A stretch of 64,000 nucleotides of DNA from Erinaceus europaeus (GCF_950295315.1 NC_080171.1:98929445-98993444), one strand, 5' to 3'; shown: positions 23,246 through 34,428, numbered from the stretch's first letter. Numbers and translations: made by a program. Notes: generated from the letters alone by a model not told the origin.

Positions 23246-23359
23246 TTCTCTGTCCTCAGCTAGTTCCACTTAGCTATTTCATTAATTTCTATCCTTAGCA
23301 TTGCTCAGCCTTTCTCCGCTGACTACTATAACCATAACTCAGAGAATTCCTTTTTTTGA

Positions 23360-23532
23360 GGGCTGGTGAGATAGCTCACCTGGAAGGGCGCCTGCTTTGC
23401 CATGCCTGTGATCCAGGTTTGAGCCCTTACCCCAAGGAAATACTATTCAGTGTTGTGGTGTTTCTCTTTCTCTCTACCTGAAAAAGTTGGCCCAGAGTGG
23501 TGAAACCCCAGTGGGGGTAGAAAGTATTTTGC
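23360..23532 (+). repeat. SINE-E
   Basis: AGATAGCTCACCTGGAAGG head and ACCTGAAAAAGTTGGCCCAG 3' part; one of the cleanest copies. Confidence 0.7.
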
Positions 23533-23770
23533 CTGGATAAATGTGGTAGGTTCTCAACTGGTACCTTTCTTTGCCTTCTCCTTCCCCTTCACACCCTCCC
23601 TGCTCTGCTGGTCACTGTCCTGCTACAGAGTTGGCTGAGACTACATGTAGTTCTGTGACTCTTGCTGATGTGATAGATGCTCTGTTAGAAGTGTGTGCTC
23701 ACTGGCACTAGAACAGCTGTTCTGCATGAACCAAATGAAATGACATTTGAATGATGATGGTGTGGTTTCT

Positions 23771-24056
23771 TTTTTTTTAATGTTTATTTTATTTATTTAT
23801 TCCCTTTTGTTGCCCTTGTTGTTTTATTGTTGTAGTTATTATTGTTGTTGTCGTTGTTGGATAGGACAGAGAGAAATGGAGAGAGGAGGGGAAGACAGAG
23901 AGGAGGAGAGAAAGATAGACACCTGCAGACCTGCTTCACCGCCTGTGAAGCGACTCCCCTGCAGGTGGGGAGCCGGGGTTCGAACCAGGATCCTTATGCC
24001 GGTCCTTGTGCTTTGCGCCACCTGTGCTTAACCCGCTGCGCTACAGCCCGACTCCC
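23771..24056 (-). repeat. SINE-A with 15-bp TSD
   Basis: GATGGTGTGGTTTCT at 23756-23770 and 24057-24071. Confidence 0.95.
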
Positions 24057-24089
24057 GATGGTGTGGTTTCTAAGCAAAAATGCCAAAGC

Positions 24090-24205
24090 TTGAGTTACTT
24101 AATCTCTTTATACCTCAGTTTCCTCCCAGCTAATATGGGTGTATGAAAAGGACCTACATAAGGGCTGTGTGAAGGCTGGCTGAGTTAATGTGCAAAGCAC
24201 ACTCA
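24090..24205 (+). repeat. MIR
   Basis: CTCTTTATACCTCAGTTTCC is the typical MIR core. Confidence 0.65.
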
Positions 24206-24595
24206 TAGGGTGAGTTCTGTACAAATACTAGCGATTAGCCATACTATTGAAACTTTATTTTGTAAAAGGAAACAGGTAGAATCAATCTGTGGTCTTCATC
24301 TACTTTATTTTAAAAAACAAATGCTGCAAATTCTAGTGTCTCCAAGGGTCAGCATTTACCAAAAAGTTCACAGAGGCTTGTGGGAGCAGATAGAAGGGAC
24401 CTGTTTAAGTAGAAGGGGCAGCCTTACACTTAAAGGGCTGTTGAATTGAATGTATAACCATCCTGCGGGGACATGGGCCTAGTACTGCTGGATAGTTCTA
24501 CTTTCAGATTTCTTCCCTTGAAATAAATTCAGAATTTCATATGAAATTTTCAGCTTTTAAACATCGGTGATTTTCTTTTTAATGCTAAAACTTTG
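24206..24595. other. No gene or clear repeat seen
   Basis: Unassigned. Confidence 0.5.
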
Positions 24596-24797
24596 TGGTC
24601 AGGCAGTGGCTTACCTACTTGAGCTCAAGGACTTACGTTCAAGCCCATAGTTTGGGGGTTCCCCCCTTTTCCCTTCTTCCTCCTCTTCCTCTAGGAGGGA
24701 AGAAGCTTCAGGAGTGGTGAAGCAGTGCTGCAGGTGTCTCTTCTTATCTCTTTCTATTTCCTCTTTCTCTTTCCTCTTCCTGTGTGTCTCTCTGTGT
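24596..24797 (+). repeat. SINE-B, diverged
   Basis: GAAGCTTCAGGAGTGGTGAA core followed by a CT-rich tract. Confidence 0.65.
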
Positions 24798-24798
24798 C

Positions 24799-25125
24799 TT
24801 TTTTTTTTTTTTTTTTTGCCTCCAGGGGCCCAGTGCTTGCACTAAGAATCCTCTGCTCCTAGAGGTTATTTTTCCCCTTTTGTTGCCCTTGTTGTTTATC
24901 ATTGTTGTTATTATTTTTGTTGTCGTCGTTGTTGGATAGGACAGAGAGAATTGTAGAGAGGAGGGGAACTCAGAGGGGGAGAGAAAGATAGACACCTCAG
25001 ACCTGCTTCACCACTTGTGAAGCAACCCCCCTGCAGGTGGGGAGCTGGGGGCTTGAACCAGGATCCTTTTGCAGGTCCTTGCGCTTTGCGCCATGTGCGC
25101 TTAACCCGCTGCACTACTGCCTGAC
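24799..25125 (-). repeat. SINE-A, long
   Basis: T-run, CCTCCAGGGGCCCAGTGC module, full antisense head. Confidence 0.9.
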
Positions 25126-25164
25126 CCCCCCCATTTTTATGTGTCCAAATATATATAGTGCTAA

Positions 25165-25363
25165 AGCTTAATTTTTTAATTTTCTTTATTTATTGGATAG
25201 AGACACCCAGGAATCGAGAGGCTGGGAGAGGTAGAGAGTGAGAGAATAAAATACACCTGCAGGACTGTTTTACCACTCACAAAACTTTCCCCCTATAGGT
25301 GGGGGCCAGGGACTTAAACCTGGGTCTTTGCGCATTCAACCAGGTGTGCTACTACCTGACACC
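25165..25363 (-). repeat. SINE-B
   Basis: Antisense, 160 bp upstream of the RALGPS1 first coding exon acceptor. Confidence 0.85.
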
Positions 25364-25526
25364 AATGCTTAAGTTTATAGCAAGCTCAACAAACTATATT
25401 GATGTGAAAACCTTTCTTTAAAGGTCTGCTTTGGGGTCATTTGTTAATGTTTAACACAACTTTTCCTCTGAGGTGGGACTAAGCTGATTCTGAAGGCTGG
25501 TTTTTATGAGCCCCTTTGCCTTTCAG

Positions 25527-25591
25527 GACTTCTCCAGACAGGTTATGTCACCGACAGAGGCTGCCCTGAAGCTCCCTGTAGCCTGGAGACT
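25527..25591 (+). other. RALGPS1: Probable 5'UTR part of RALGPS1 first coding exon
   Basis: A pyrimidine-rich acceptor (CCCCTTTGCCTTTCAG) ends at 25526, so the exon probably starts at 25527 with 65 nt of 5'UTR before the ATG. The exon would be 122 nt. This stretch holds an out-of-frame ATG at 25545 that opens an overlapping upstream ORF (see findings). Use of the acceptor is inferred from sequence only; no transcript was available. Confidence 0.65.
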
Positions 25592-25648
25592 ATGTATAAG
25601 AGGAATGGTCTGATGGCTAGCGTGTTGGTCACCTCCGCCACTCCACAG
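25592..25648 (+). CDS. RALGPS1: RALGPS1 coding exon 1 (N-terminus, residues 1-19)
   Basis: RALGPS1 is a guanine-nucleotide exchange factor for the small GTPase RalA, with an N-terminal RasGEF (CDC25-like) catalytic domain, a proline-rich SH3-binding motif and a C-terminal PH domain that targets membranes. This exon translates as MYKRNGLMASVLVTSATPQ, which I recognise as the RALGPS1 amino terminus. RALGPS2 has a different N-terminus. The start has A at -3. The exon ends CAG followed by the donor GTACAG, phase 0, and joins in frame to the GSSSSD of the next exon at 30355. The leader precedes the catalytic domain and looks disordered. A second in-frame ATG (Met8, 25613) is a possible alternative start. 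Confidence 0.95.
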
Positions 25649-26391
25649 GTACAGAGACTTTGAGCAAGTGGGACAGTGGGGCATATGGGCAGGGGTGGTT
25701 CCTTAAGCTGTCCCAGGCCCTGGTGAGTCCTGGAGAGCACTGAGAGGCTGAAGACTTCCATGAATACCACCATTCTTAGCACTCCTGAGGTCTCTGGCTA
25801 TTGCCAGGCGTGAGATTTGGGAGGGAGTCAGTCTGAAGATCAGTATGTTTCTGAAGTCGTTTTCTTCAAAGAAAAACAAATACCTGCCTAGCCCACTCAC
25901 AGCAAGTGCCACATTCCATTTTGGTGGCAAAAAGGGATCAGACTTTTCCCAAGAAAAACTGGGCCGATTGTAAACAAGTCACACATTCTGGAATGAAGTC
26001 AGACAGAAGTGATTCCACCTGGCCCCCTGTTCTTATTTACCTTGCTCAGAAGGAAATGGCTATAAGGACTGGTGATCTGAGAGTGGCCCTGGGAGCTTGG
26101 GAGTTTTCTTTTAATGTTCAGTAATGGAATAGAGGTGTGCAGGAAGAGTGGTTGTCAACCAAGACCCAAGGGGTGCCACCATATTGAGTAAGGTATTGCC
26201 TAGCTTCTGTGACAAACTGGCAAGGTGGTGCTCTGTACTCTGATCTCACAAGGCCCTCATATTCAAGCAGTGCTTTTGAAATGATCAGTGAGAAGTTCAC
26301 AGGAACTAGTTCTTTTCTTCAAAACCCTTAGCAAAATTCCTCATTTTGACAATTTTGATATCTGATCCTAAAAGCAGACTTGTGTGAAAGC

Positions 26392-26535
26392 AGAGTCCTG
26401 AGGTAGCTTGGCAAGTAGAGTATAGGACTTGCATGTACATGGTCCTGGGTTTGATTCCTGGCACTGCCTATGCCAGAGTTGGGCTCTTGTCTCTCTCATA
26501 AAATAAAATCTTGTAAGTAGGTAAATAAATAAAAT
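26392..26535 (+). repeat. SINE-D
   Basis: Head GAGGTAGCTTGGCAAGTAGA, tail with AATAAATAAA. Confidence 0.6.
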
Positions 26536-26538
26536 TTC

Positions 26539-26738
26539 GGGGCTGGGTGGTGGTGCATCTGGCTGAGCGCACATGCCACAATGTGCAAGGCCCTGGGTTT
26601 GAGCTCCCAGTCCCCACCTGCAGGGAGAAAGCTTTGCCAGTGGTGAAGCATTGTGCCAGGTGTCTCTCCCATCTCTGCCACCCCTTCCCTCTCAAATTCT
26701 GGCTGTCTACCCAATAAATAAATAAAGGCAATAAAAAG
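26539..26738 (+). repeat. SINE-B with TSD
   Basis: AAATAAAATTT flanks both sides, so it inserted in the A-tail of the SINE-D at 26392. Confidence 0.85.
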
Positions 26739-26819
26739 AAATAAAATTTACTATTGATATCATATAGGCTTAATGTTTTGCCATCACCAGCACCAGGACA
26801 TGAATTTGGGCAGTTTAAT

Positions 26820-26905
26820 AAATTCTGGGGATGCTGGGGGTTGAACCCAGGGCTTCCTGCACTTGTCATATGTGTTGTACCATGGAGCTACATTCACAGC
26901 CAATT
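26820..26905 (-). repeat. SINE-D fragment
   Basis: GGGGTTGAACCCAGGGCTTC and CATGGAGCTACATTCACAGCC. Confidence 0.55.
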
Positions 26906-27269
26906 TGGGGAACTTTTAACTTAATAAGTAGTCCTTGTGTGAGTGCATTTGGATCGGATGCAATGGGATATGTTGTAGGAAGGCTTTATAAAAGCTGAAA
27001 TTCCAGCATGGATTCTGCTTTCTAACTTAAGAAACAGGACTTTTCATTTACATTTTGTCTTCCATCTAGAGTAAAATGTCTGCCCTTTGAGCTTTCTCTG
27101 TATGTATATACACACAAACAAGTATATATCTGAATATAAATGTGTGCATATATGTGCCTGTGTGTATCTAAAGCATGGTGAGGACCCAGTAAACATTTGT
27201 TGAGATTGAATATATGTATAACTGGAGTGCTCCACAGACTGGGTGACTGAGTGATGTGTTTGCATACAT

Positions 27270-27535
27270 GCATACTCATAACTTGGTGCTTACTCTATAC
27301 CAGGCACTTATGCTGCATGCTCCATGGATATTATCTTGTCATCTCCCCCAGAGAGTATGCAGTGTACTGTTGTTTTACTCCCTGTAAATAGTGGAGGTAC
27401 AAGGGCAAGGAACAGAGGGTTAAGGAAACTGCCTTAACTGCCTTCAGTTCACACAGCTGCTTAGAGGTGGGTGGGAATTTAAAGCCAGTTTCTCTGTGTC
27501 TTTCAAGCAGGTGCTCCTAACCAGGATGATGCCAC
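27270..27535 (-). repeat. MIR
   Basis: CTTACTCTATACCAGGCACTT and TTCACACAGCTGCTTAGAGG, a long antisense MIR. Confidence 0.7.
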
Positions 27536-27603
27536 AGAATCCTGAGGAAAATTAGTTTTCACCAGCTTTAGCTTGCTTCCTGAACAGTACGTATAGAAGT
27601 GTG

Positions 27604-27812
27604 GAATAGAGACCAGGCAGTGGTACACTGGGTTGAGTGCTCACAGTACAGTGCACAAGGACCCAGGTTCAAGCCCCTGGTCCCCACTTATAGGGGGAAA
27701 GCTTCACAAGTGGTGAAGCAGTGCTCCAGGTATCTCTGTCTCTTTCCCTCTCTGCTTCCCCTCCCCTCTGTTTCCTCTGTCTCTATCCAATAATAGATAA
27801 GCAAAAATTTAA
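27604..27812 (+). repeat. SINE-B
   Basis: Flanks AGAAGTGTGGAATA / AGAAGTGCAGAATA look like a TSD. Confidence 0.88.
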
Positions 27813-27984
27813 AAAAGAAGTGCAGAATATTTTATAAGAAATTTTTTGCTCAGGGTTTGTGTATACATCTAGAGAGAAGATGATCTAGAAGCATTCAGGA
27901 TTAGTCTTTATTACTTTACAAATATTTAGCACATTTTCCCTCATCCTCAAAAAGAACAGGTAAATGTCCTATCATCCGTAGAAA

Positions 27985-28299
27985 TTTTTTTTTTTTTGGC
28001 CTCCAGGGTTATTGCTGGGGCTTGGTGTCTGCATGGCAAATCCACTGCTCCTGGAGGCCATTTTCCCCTTGTTACTGTCATTATTATTATTGTCATAGCT
28101 GTTGTTGGATAGGATAGAAGGAAATCGAGAAAGTGGGGGAGAGAAAGACAGATACCTGCAGACCTGATTCACCACTTATGAAGTCACCCCCCCCCCCCCG
28201 CAGGTGGGGAGCCAGAGGCTTGAACCAGGATCCTTAACGCCAGTCTTTGCGCTTTGTGTCATGTGCGCCTTAACCCACTGAGCTACCACCTGACCCCCC
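27985..28299 (-). repeat. SINE-A, long (intron 1)
   Basis: T-run, GCCTCCAGGGTTATTGCTGG module, C12 run before the GCAGGTGGGGAG site. Confidence 0.92.
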
Positions 28300-28331
28300 G
28301 TTTGAAGAATTTTTATAATAGCTCGCCTCAG

Positions 28332-28566
28332 GGCTGAGATGATAGCTCATCTGGGAGGGTACCTGCACTGCCATGTTTGCAACCCAGGTTTCAGCCAGGC
28401 CCCCCACTGCACTAAAGGCAGCTTTGGTGCAGTGTTGTCTTTGTCTCTCTCCCTCTGTTTCTGTCTCTTTCTACCTGAAAGGGTCAACCTGCAGTGGTGC
28501 AGTACTAATGACAGAAATAAAATAAAATAAAATAAAATAAAATAAAATAAAATAAAATAAAATAAA
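28332..28566 (+). repeat. SINE-E with (AAAAT)n tail
   Basis: SINE-E head and body, then about ten AAAAT units at 28516-28566. Confidence 0.7.
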
Positions 28567-28649
28567 AGCAAATAGCCAGCCCATGCACACCCAGACACGT
28601 TGAATCAGCATTTTTCAGGGAGGTAGATTCTGCCATTTGCTTTATAGAT

Positions 28650-28785
28650 ACTTTTTTCCTTTCTCTCCCTCTGTCCCTCCATCTCCCTGACTTCCATCCT
28701 TCCTTCTTCCCTCCCTCTCTTCCTTCCTTCCTTCCTTCCTTCCTTCCTTCCTTCCTTCCTTCCTCCCTCCCTTCTTTTTTCTTTG
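28650..28785. repeat. (CCTT)n pyrimidine tract
   Basis: Imperfect CTTCC units; the ORFs reading Gly-Arg-Lys-Glu repeats here are artefacts. Confidence 0.9.
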
Positions 28786-28794
28786 GCTCTTGGG

Positions 28795-28985
28795 GCCCCA
28801 TGCAACTCCACTGCTCCAGGCTAACATTCTAATATATGGAGTTAAAGACACTGAGAATGATACCACAGTACCGAGCTTTTCCCAGAGTTGTAGTTACTCC
28901 CATGTGATGTGTTGGGGACTTGAATCTGTGTTTTGTGCATGTCAGGGCAGACACCTACCAGATGAGCTATCTCATTAGCCCCTAG
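28795..28985 (-). repeat. SINE-E
   Basis: Antisense; head GATGAGCTATCTCATTAGCCCC. Confidence 0.6.
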
Positions 28986-28999
28986 GCTTCATTTTCTAT

Positions 29000-29155
29000 A
29001 ACCTGCATACACTCTAGGGAGGGGATTTGAATGGGGTCATTTTATAGGTGATAACTAAGACTCAGTAAAATGAAGTAACTTGAGGTCAGATAGCAGCTGG
29101 TGTGAAGTTGGTGTTTTAGCCTGGCCTGACATCAGAGCTCTTACCACCATGACAT
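29000..29155 (-). repeat. MIR
   Basis: Antisense MIR-like: TTTTATAGGTGATAACTAAGAC and GGTCAGATAGCAGCTGGTGT. Confidence 0.5.
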
Positions 29156-30104
29156 ACTACTTCTTAATATAGTTTTTTTTTATAGTAGACTCAATTGCAA
29201 AACCTTTAAATGACACAGGACTATTGAAATCTACACTTTTAAGGTTCTGCTCCTCCTGTTAACCTCATATTTTCACTTGTTGACTGTTGGTTTTCCTTAC
29301 TGGACTGAAAACAGTCTAGTTTCCAGTAAGATTGCACAGTTTTTCCAGATATAGACATTTTGGAAAGAGTAAAATAAAGAGGAATTAATAAAAGTATATT
29401 CTCTGAATCATAGTCCAAGATTTTGAGGTTATTGGAAACCACAAAGTCCCTCTTCATGGGTTGAAACGAATAAAACCATTTATGAATGGGTCACAATTAT
29501 GGGTAGTAAGCTCAGTTGGGTCCCCAAAGTCAAATTTGATGAAATTGAATAAAACTGGAGAGAAGGTATGTTTAATACGCTGGGACCCCCACATTGTGGG
29601 CTCATGAATCCAACTGTGTTTGGGGAGTTCTAACTTACTCTTTTATGGGAGAGCCTTGCTTCATATGCAGGACTCACAATATTCTTCTTAAGAAGGATAC
29701 TACTAAATATAACTTTCACTTTTGGCTTTCAGTCTCAAAAAACAGTTGGTTACCTCTCACCCCATCAGCTAACAGGCATTAAATTTCTAGTGGCCCATAC
29801 ATGAAATAAGCCTTCAGAGCCAGCGTAGCATTTTGTGTAATTTCCTGCAGTGACTTCAAGTAGAGAAAAGAAAAAGGTGAAAAGAGGCAGCACTTGAAGA
29901 CCTAGTAAAACAGATGATCTGCTTAGGCTTCCTATGATGTGAAACCACCCTCTCCCCTCTGCAGGAACAGTGGGATGTATCTCTCTCCTTCAAAGGCAGC
30001 CAACTGGAAGTAGCTAGGACACGGTGATTGAGGTTACAGTGCTAGAATCAGATAAATGTTGAATTGTTTACATTCTAGCACTTCATTTTCCTAGCTAAGA
30101 TACT

Positions 30105-30238
30105 AGGGAAGATAACATTACCTCTACTTCCTTGTCTGTCAAATGGGAATGATAGTAGCCTTGTTCATGAAGTTGTAATGAGAATTAATAAGACTGTGCA
30201 TATGAAGTGCCTGGAATAGATGAAGGCATTAAACAAAA
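30105..30238 (+). repeat. MIR
   Basis: TCTGTCAAATGGGAATGATA and AAGTGCCTGGAATAGATGAA, ending about 117 bp before exon 2. Confidence 0.65.
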
Positions 30239-30354
30239 GGAGCTTTGATCACTGTATGACTGATTCTGTCCCTTTTACATCCTCCATCCTTGGTTATTGG
30301 TAACTCTGAATCAGCCAGAGCACTCAGGCAGTGCCCTCTCTACTCTCCTCACAG

Positions 30355-30462
30355 GGCAGCAGCAGCTCAGACTCTCTTGAGGGCCAGAGCTGCGACTATG
30401 CTGGCAAGAGCTACGATGCGGTTGTCTTCGATGTCTTGAAAGTGACTCCTGAGGAATTTGCT
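30355..30462 (+). CDS. RALGPS1: RALGPS1 coding exon 2 (residues 20-55)
   Basis: This 108-nt exon lies between a strong acceptor (CTACTCTCCTCACAG) and the consensus donor GTAAGT, phase 0 at both ends. It encodes 36 residues. First comes a Ser-rich linker ([19 protein letters not shown]). Then comes [17 protein letters not shown], the conserved entry into the RasGEF domain of the RALGPS family. [12 protein letters not shown] favours RALGPS1, because RALGPS2 has EEYA at this point as I recall. The reading frame is open and undamaged, so the exon looks functional. Confidence 0.96.
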
Positions 30463-30999
30463 GTAAGTAACAGAACCCATGTGCTTGCTTGCCTGGAGAC
30501 TATAACAGGTGCAAGCGGGGAGAATCACCATTCATAGCTTTCTGCTTAGCTTGGGAGCAACACAGATACTCAATGATAGGCAATTGCTGATTAGAGCATT
30601 CTTTATGAAACCACATGCAACGTTAAAAGGAACACTGTCCATGGCGTCAGAACTACCTTGGAAGAAAGACATCCATGCTATGCTTGGGTGAAAGGAGCAG
30701 GTTGCAGCACTGTGTGTAGAGGATAATGCCACTTTAAAAAAAGCACGGACAACATAGACAGATTTCTGTTTGCAGAAGAAGAGGTAAAAGTTGATGTTTA
30801 CACATTCACAAATATTTAGATATATGTTGTCAGACTTAATTACTTTAATTCCTGGTTGTAGCATTCTAGGTAGTTGGAATTTAATATTTCTTTTTTTTGT
30901 TGTTGTTGTTGGTTTGTACTTTTTATAGTCTTACAATGATTGTTTTTATAGTGAAAGACAGTGTTGTTTGGACAACTTCTGTAGTTGTAATTTTTTTTC

Positions 31000-31150
31000 A
31001 GAGATTTTTTTTTTTATTTCTGAGATAGACCAGAGCACCACTCAGCTCTGACATAAGGTAGAACCAGCAGCCTCAGCGACCTCAGGCACGAAAACGGAAA
31101 TCAGAACTTAGTTTGATAAACTACTGGTGCATTGTATCCCTGACCCTAAT
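31000..31150 (-). repeat. SINE-D/C-like
   Basis: ACCAGAGCACCACTCAGCTC with head GCATTGTATCCCTGACCC. Confidence 0.5.
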
Positions 31151-31857
31151 TTAATGATTTTTAAATATATTTTCCTCCATGAAGTACCATTGCTGATGGT
31201 AGAACAAAGTTGGTTCCTCTTGCTCTTCTTTTAACTTGGTTTCTTCCTTTGGAGTTTGAGGATAGAGGGAGATATTTGATTAGAGATGACCTCAAGCATG
31301 ATTCTAAGAATTGTCCAGGAGTTGTATTTCTCTGCAGAATCATGGAAATATTTCTTACTACCCCATGTCTTCCTTGACCCATTTGCTGGGAGAGATTTCA
31401 TGCCCTCGCAGAGGGCCATGTGAAAGCATAGTCTACCTTATTTTGTCCTGCCATTGCTAACTCCCAGGCTGAGCCTTCTGTGAAAATTAAAAGTTTAATA
31501 TGCCTTATGTGTCAACAGCTAGACACAATCATTAACCACCACCCCCAAAGTGGAAAAAAAGTAGTTGTATATGCTGCTAATGCTGTGTTTCATCCCTGGC
31601 CCTAATTTTATGATTATTTAAATTATGATAAATAATTTCTTTCTCTGTGTCTGAGGGATCTTGAAAAACCTCTATAAAACCCTCTAGCAGCTCCCTAGAC
31701 CTAGAGATGCCCCTAAACCTCTAGTGCTCTCCACAGACTGGCTAAATCGTCTCTCCTACTCACATCCTTGCTCCCTAGCTGTGTTTCAGCAGCTTCTCCA
31801 GACTTACTTAGGAGTTCCCTTGCTTCAGGGCACTGCACTTTCTTCCTCCAGGCATAT

Positions 31858-32213
31858 ATATATATCTTTATTTTTTCTTTTCTTTCTTTTTCTTTTTTCT
31901 CCAGAGTTATTGCTGAGGTTCGGTGCCTACACTATGAATCCACTGCTCCTGGAGGCTATTTTTTCCCTTTTGTTGCCATTGTTGTTTATTGTTATTGTTA
32001 TTACTGTTATTGTTGTTAGATAGGACAGAGAGAAATCAGAGAGGAAGGGAAGACAGAGACGGGAAGAGAAAGATAGACACCTGCAGACCTGCTTCACTGC
32101 TTATGAAATGACACCCCTGCAGGTGGGGAGCTGGGGGCTCTAACTGGGATCTTTATGCCCGTCCTTGAGATTTGCACCATGTTTGCTTAACCTGTTGTGC
32201 TACTTCCTGGCCC
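31858..32213 (-). repeat. SINE-A, long (intron 2)
   Basis: Antisense; CTCCAGAGTTATTGCTGAGG module, (TA)n at the tail. Confidence 0.9.
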
Positions 32214-32225
32214 TGGCTTTATATA

Positions 32226-32454
32226 TATTTTTCCCACCTTGGTTATCTCTTGGGACTTGGTAACTGCATGACAAATCCACAGCTCCTGGTGACCAAATTT
32301 TTTCTTTTATTTAATAGGACAGCAAAGAAATGGGGGGGGGGGGGGAAGGATAGAGAGTATGAGAGAAAGACACAGTGCTGCTTCACTGCTCCTGAACCTG
32401 GGTCCGTTGCATGGTAACATGTGCACTGAACCAAGTGTGCCACTGCCTGGCTCC
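32226..32454 (-). repeat. SINE-B-related
   Basis: Antisense; contains a G15 run near 32331-32345 and head AACCAAGTGTGCCACTGCC. Confidence 0.75.
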
Positions 32455-32554
32455 TGTGCCTTGGGTCTTAAAGGCTCTTGTCCAAATGTCTGTTCAGTTT
32501 CTATTCAGATACCAGTACTCCCCATCAACCTCCCTCCTTCTGTCCTATTTTCTC

Positions 32555-32606
<52 letters not shown>

Positions 32607-32608
32607 TT
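32555..32608. repeat. (TTTC)n microsatellite
   Basis: About 13 near-perfect CTTT units. Confidence 0.97.
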
Positions 32609-32609
32609 T

Positions 32610-32752
32610 TAAATGATTTTATTTATTTATGAGAAAGATAGGAGGAGAGAGAAAGAACAGATATCACTCTGGCACATGTGCTGCCGGGGATCGAATTCGA
32701 GACCTCATGCTTGAGAATCCAAAGCCCTATCACTGCGCCACCTCCCGACCAC
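32610..32752 (-). repeat. SINE-D between two CTTT arrays
   Basis: Antisense; GCTGCCGGGGATCGAATTCG B-box side and CACTGCGCCACCTCCCGACC head. A well preserved member. Confidence 0.8.
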
Positions 32753-32756
32753 CTAT

Positions 32757-32870
32757 TTTCTTTCTTTTTCCTTTCCTTTTCTCCTTCCTTCCTTCCTTCC
32801 TGCCTGCCTGCCTGCCTGCCTGCCATTCTTCCTTCCTTCCTTCCTTTCTCTCTCTCTCTCTCTCCCTCAC

Positions 32871-32934
<64 letters not shown>

Positions 32935-32937
32935 TCC
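32757..32937. repeat. Compound (CCTT)n-(CCTG)n-(CT)n-(CTTT)n array
   Basis: CTTCCTTCC, then CTGCCTGCC, then TCTCTC, then about 15 CTTT units. Confidence 0.95.
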
Positions 32938-33042
32938 AGAGCACTGATCAGCTCTGACTTATGGTGGTGTAGGGGGATTGAACATGGGACATTGGAGCCT
33001 CAGGTATGAGAGTTTCTTTGCATACCATTATGCTACTTATGC
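32938..33042 (-). repeat. SINE-C
   Basis: AGAGCACTGATCAGCTCTGA ... TTTGCATACCATTATGCTA. Confidence 0.85.
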
Positions 33043-33394
33043 CCTCTTCATATTTGTTATTACTATATAATATTGTATTAGATAACCATATTTTAATGGG
33101 ATCTCTTTTCCATTGAAATACAAGCTCTCTAAGAACAAGAGCTTTGTATGATTTATTTATTCTTCTTTCCTCATTGCTCAGAATACTGCCAATTTTATAG
33201 TAAGGGCTTTAAGTACACATTGATCAAAATAATGTCATCCTCAGAACAGCTTGAAGAAGTTGATTTTAGCTTCTGACTTTCTAATAAAGGATCCAAAATA
33301 TTAATTTTCTTACCTTGATCATCTAGTTATGTGTGAGGAGAGCCAGCTTTGAAGCCTTCTACTCCTGGCTGTTCACCTGATCTAGGTGGGTAAC

Positions 33395-33612
33395 AGTAAA
33401 GGAAACTGCCAGATTTGAACACTTACAGTCTCTGAGTTTAGTGCTAAGTGTTTTACATATATTATCTAATTCATTTTCACAAAAGCCTTATAAAGAGGTA
33501 CAGTCATTATTCACAGTTGATGGATGTCCTTAGAAAGTAGCCTGTTTGGATGACTTTGGCTAGAAGGGGCACCATGCAGCTGCGGTTAAAAATGAAGTCT
33601 GTGTTGCACTCT
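33395..33612 (-). repeat. MIR
   Basis: GTGCTAAGTGTTTTACATAT and ACAAAAGCCTTATAAAGAGG. Confidence 0.6.
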
Positions 33613-33727
33613 GCTAGACTAGTGCCATCCAGTGGGAATAGACCTGAAACATATAAGCAGTTGGAAACATTCAGGAGGCACATTAAGAAATAAAAGAGGT
33701 AAAATTACTTTTAACAATACAGTTTAT

Positions 33728-33885
33728 GGTGGTTTGGGAAGTGGTGCAGTGACTAGGGCACTAGTCTCTCAAACATGAGGTCCTGGGTTCAGTCCCCGGC
33801 AGCACATGTACCAGAGTGATGTCTGGTTCTTTCTCTCTCTCCTGTCTTTCTCATCAATAAATAAATAAATAATTTAAAAACATAC
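33728..33885 (+). repeat. SINE-D
   Basis: AGTGGTGCAGTGACTAGGGC head, GGGTTCAGTCCCCGGCAGCA, AATAAATAAA tail. Confidence 0.75.
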
Positions 33886-33889
33886 TTTA

Positions 33890-34052
33890 TGGGCTAAGAG
33901 ATGACTCACCTGGCAGATGCTTTACCATGCTCAAGGCCCTGGGGTTGAACCCCAGCACTGTATGGAGTGCTATGGATGACACTCGGAAGCTCTATAGATA
34001 ATGAGCTGCTGCTATAGTGTCTCTTCTGTCTCTTTCAATAAAAGAGAAGAAA
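33890..34052 (+). repeat. SINE-E
   Basis: GGGCTAAGAGATGACTCACC head. Confidence 0.6.
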
Positions 34053-34207
34053 GTCTCTCCATGACAACAAGCCACAATTAAAATAATTGTACAAATTTTA
34101 AATACAGACTGTTGTCTGAGAACCTCACAGAAAGTCAAACAGAAGGAGAAAGTAGAGGAAATTGTCTGCTCAAGATAAACACAGCAACCTGAAGAAAATT
34201 ATAAATT

Positions 34208-34428
34208 TGGGGGCTAGGTGGTGGCACACCTGGTTAAGCGCTCACATTACAGCCCCTGGTCCCTACCTACAGGAGGAAAGCTTTACGAGAGTGAAGTAGA
34301 GCTGCAGGTCTCTCTCTGTCTCTCTCCCTGTCTATTGCCACCTCCCTTCTCAATTTCTCTCTGTCTCTAGCTTATATATGTAACTAAATAAATGATAAAA
34401 TTAAACAGCCCCCTTTAAATAAGAAAGA
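34208..34428 (+). repeat. SINE-B nested in relic
   Basis: GGTGGTGGCACACCTGGTTA head; flanks AAAATTATAAATT / AAAATCATAAATT. Confidence 0.85.

Larger units (their letters stand above)
25649..30354 (+). other. RALGPS1: RALGPS1 intron 1
   Basis: A 4706-bp intron between phase-0 exons. It holds SINE-B, SINE-D, SINE-A and SINE-E copies, MIR fragments, an AAAAT microsatellite and a CCTT tract. The parts 25649-26391, 26906-27270 and 29156-30104 show no recognisable repeat or gene. Confidence 0.93.

Noticed and set aside
28505..28866. ORFs of Gly/Arg/Lys/Glu repeats
   Set aside because: They translate the (CCTT)n/(AAAAT)n simple repeats.
32755..32940. Regularly spaced repeats as a possible CRISPR array
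   Set aside because: Simple tetranucleotide repeats without unique spacers, in a mammalian genome.
32359..33009. FLSFFLSFFLS-type hydrophobic ORFs that could look like membrane proteins
   Set aside because: Translation of CTTT repeats; the same pattern appears at 52910-53195.
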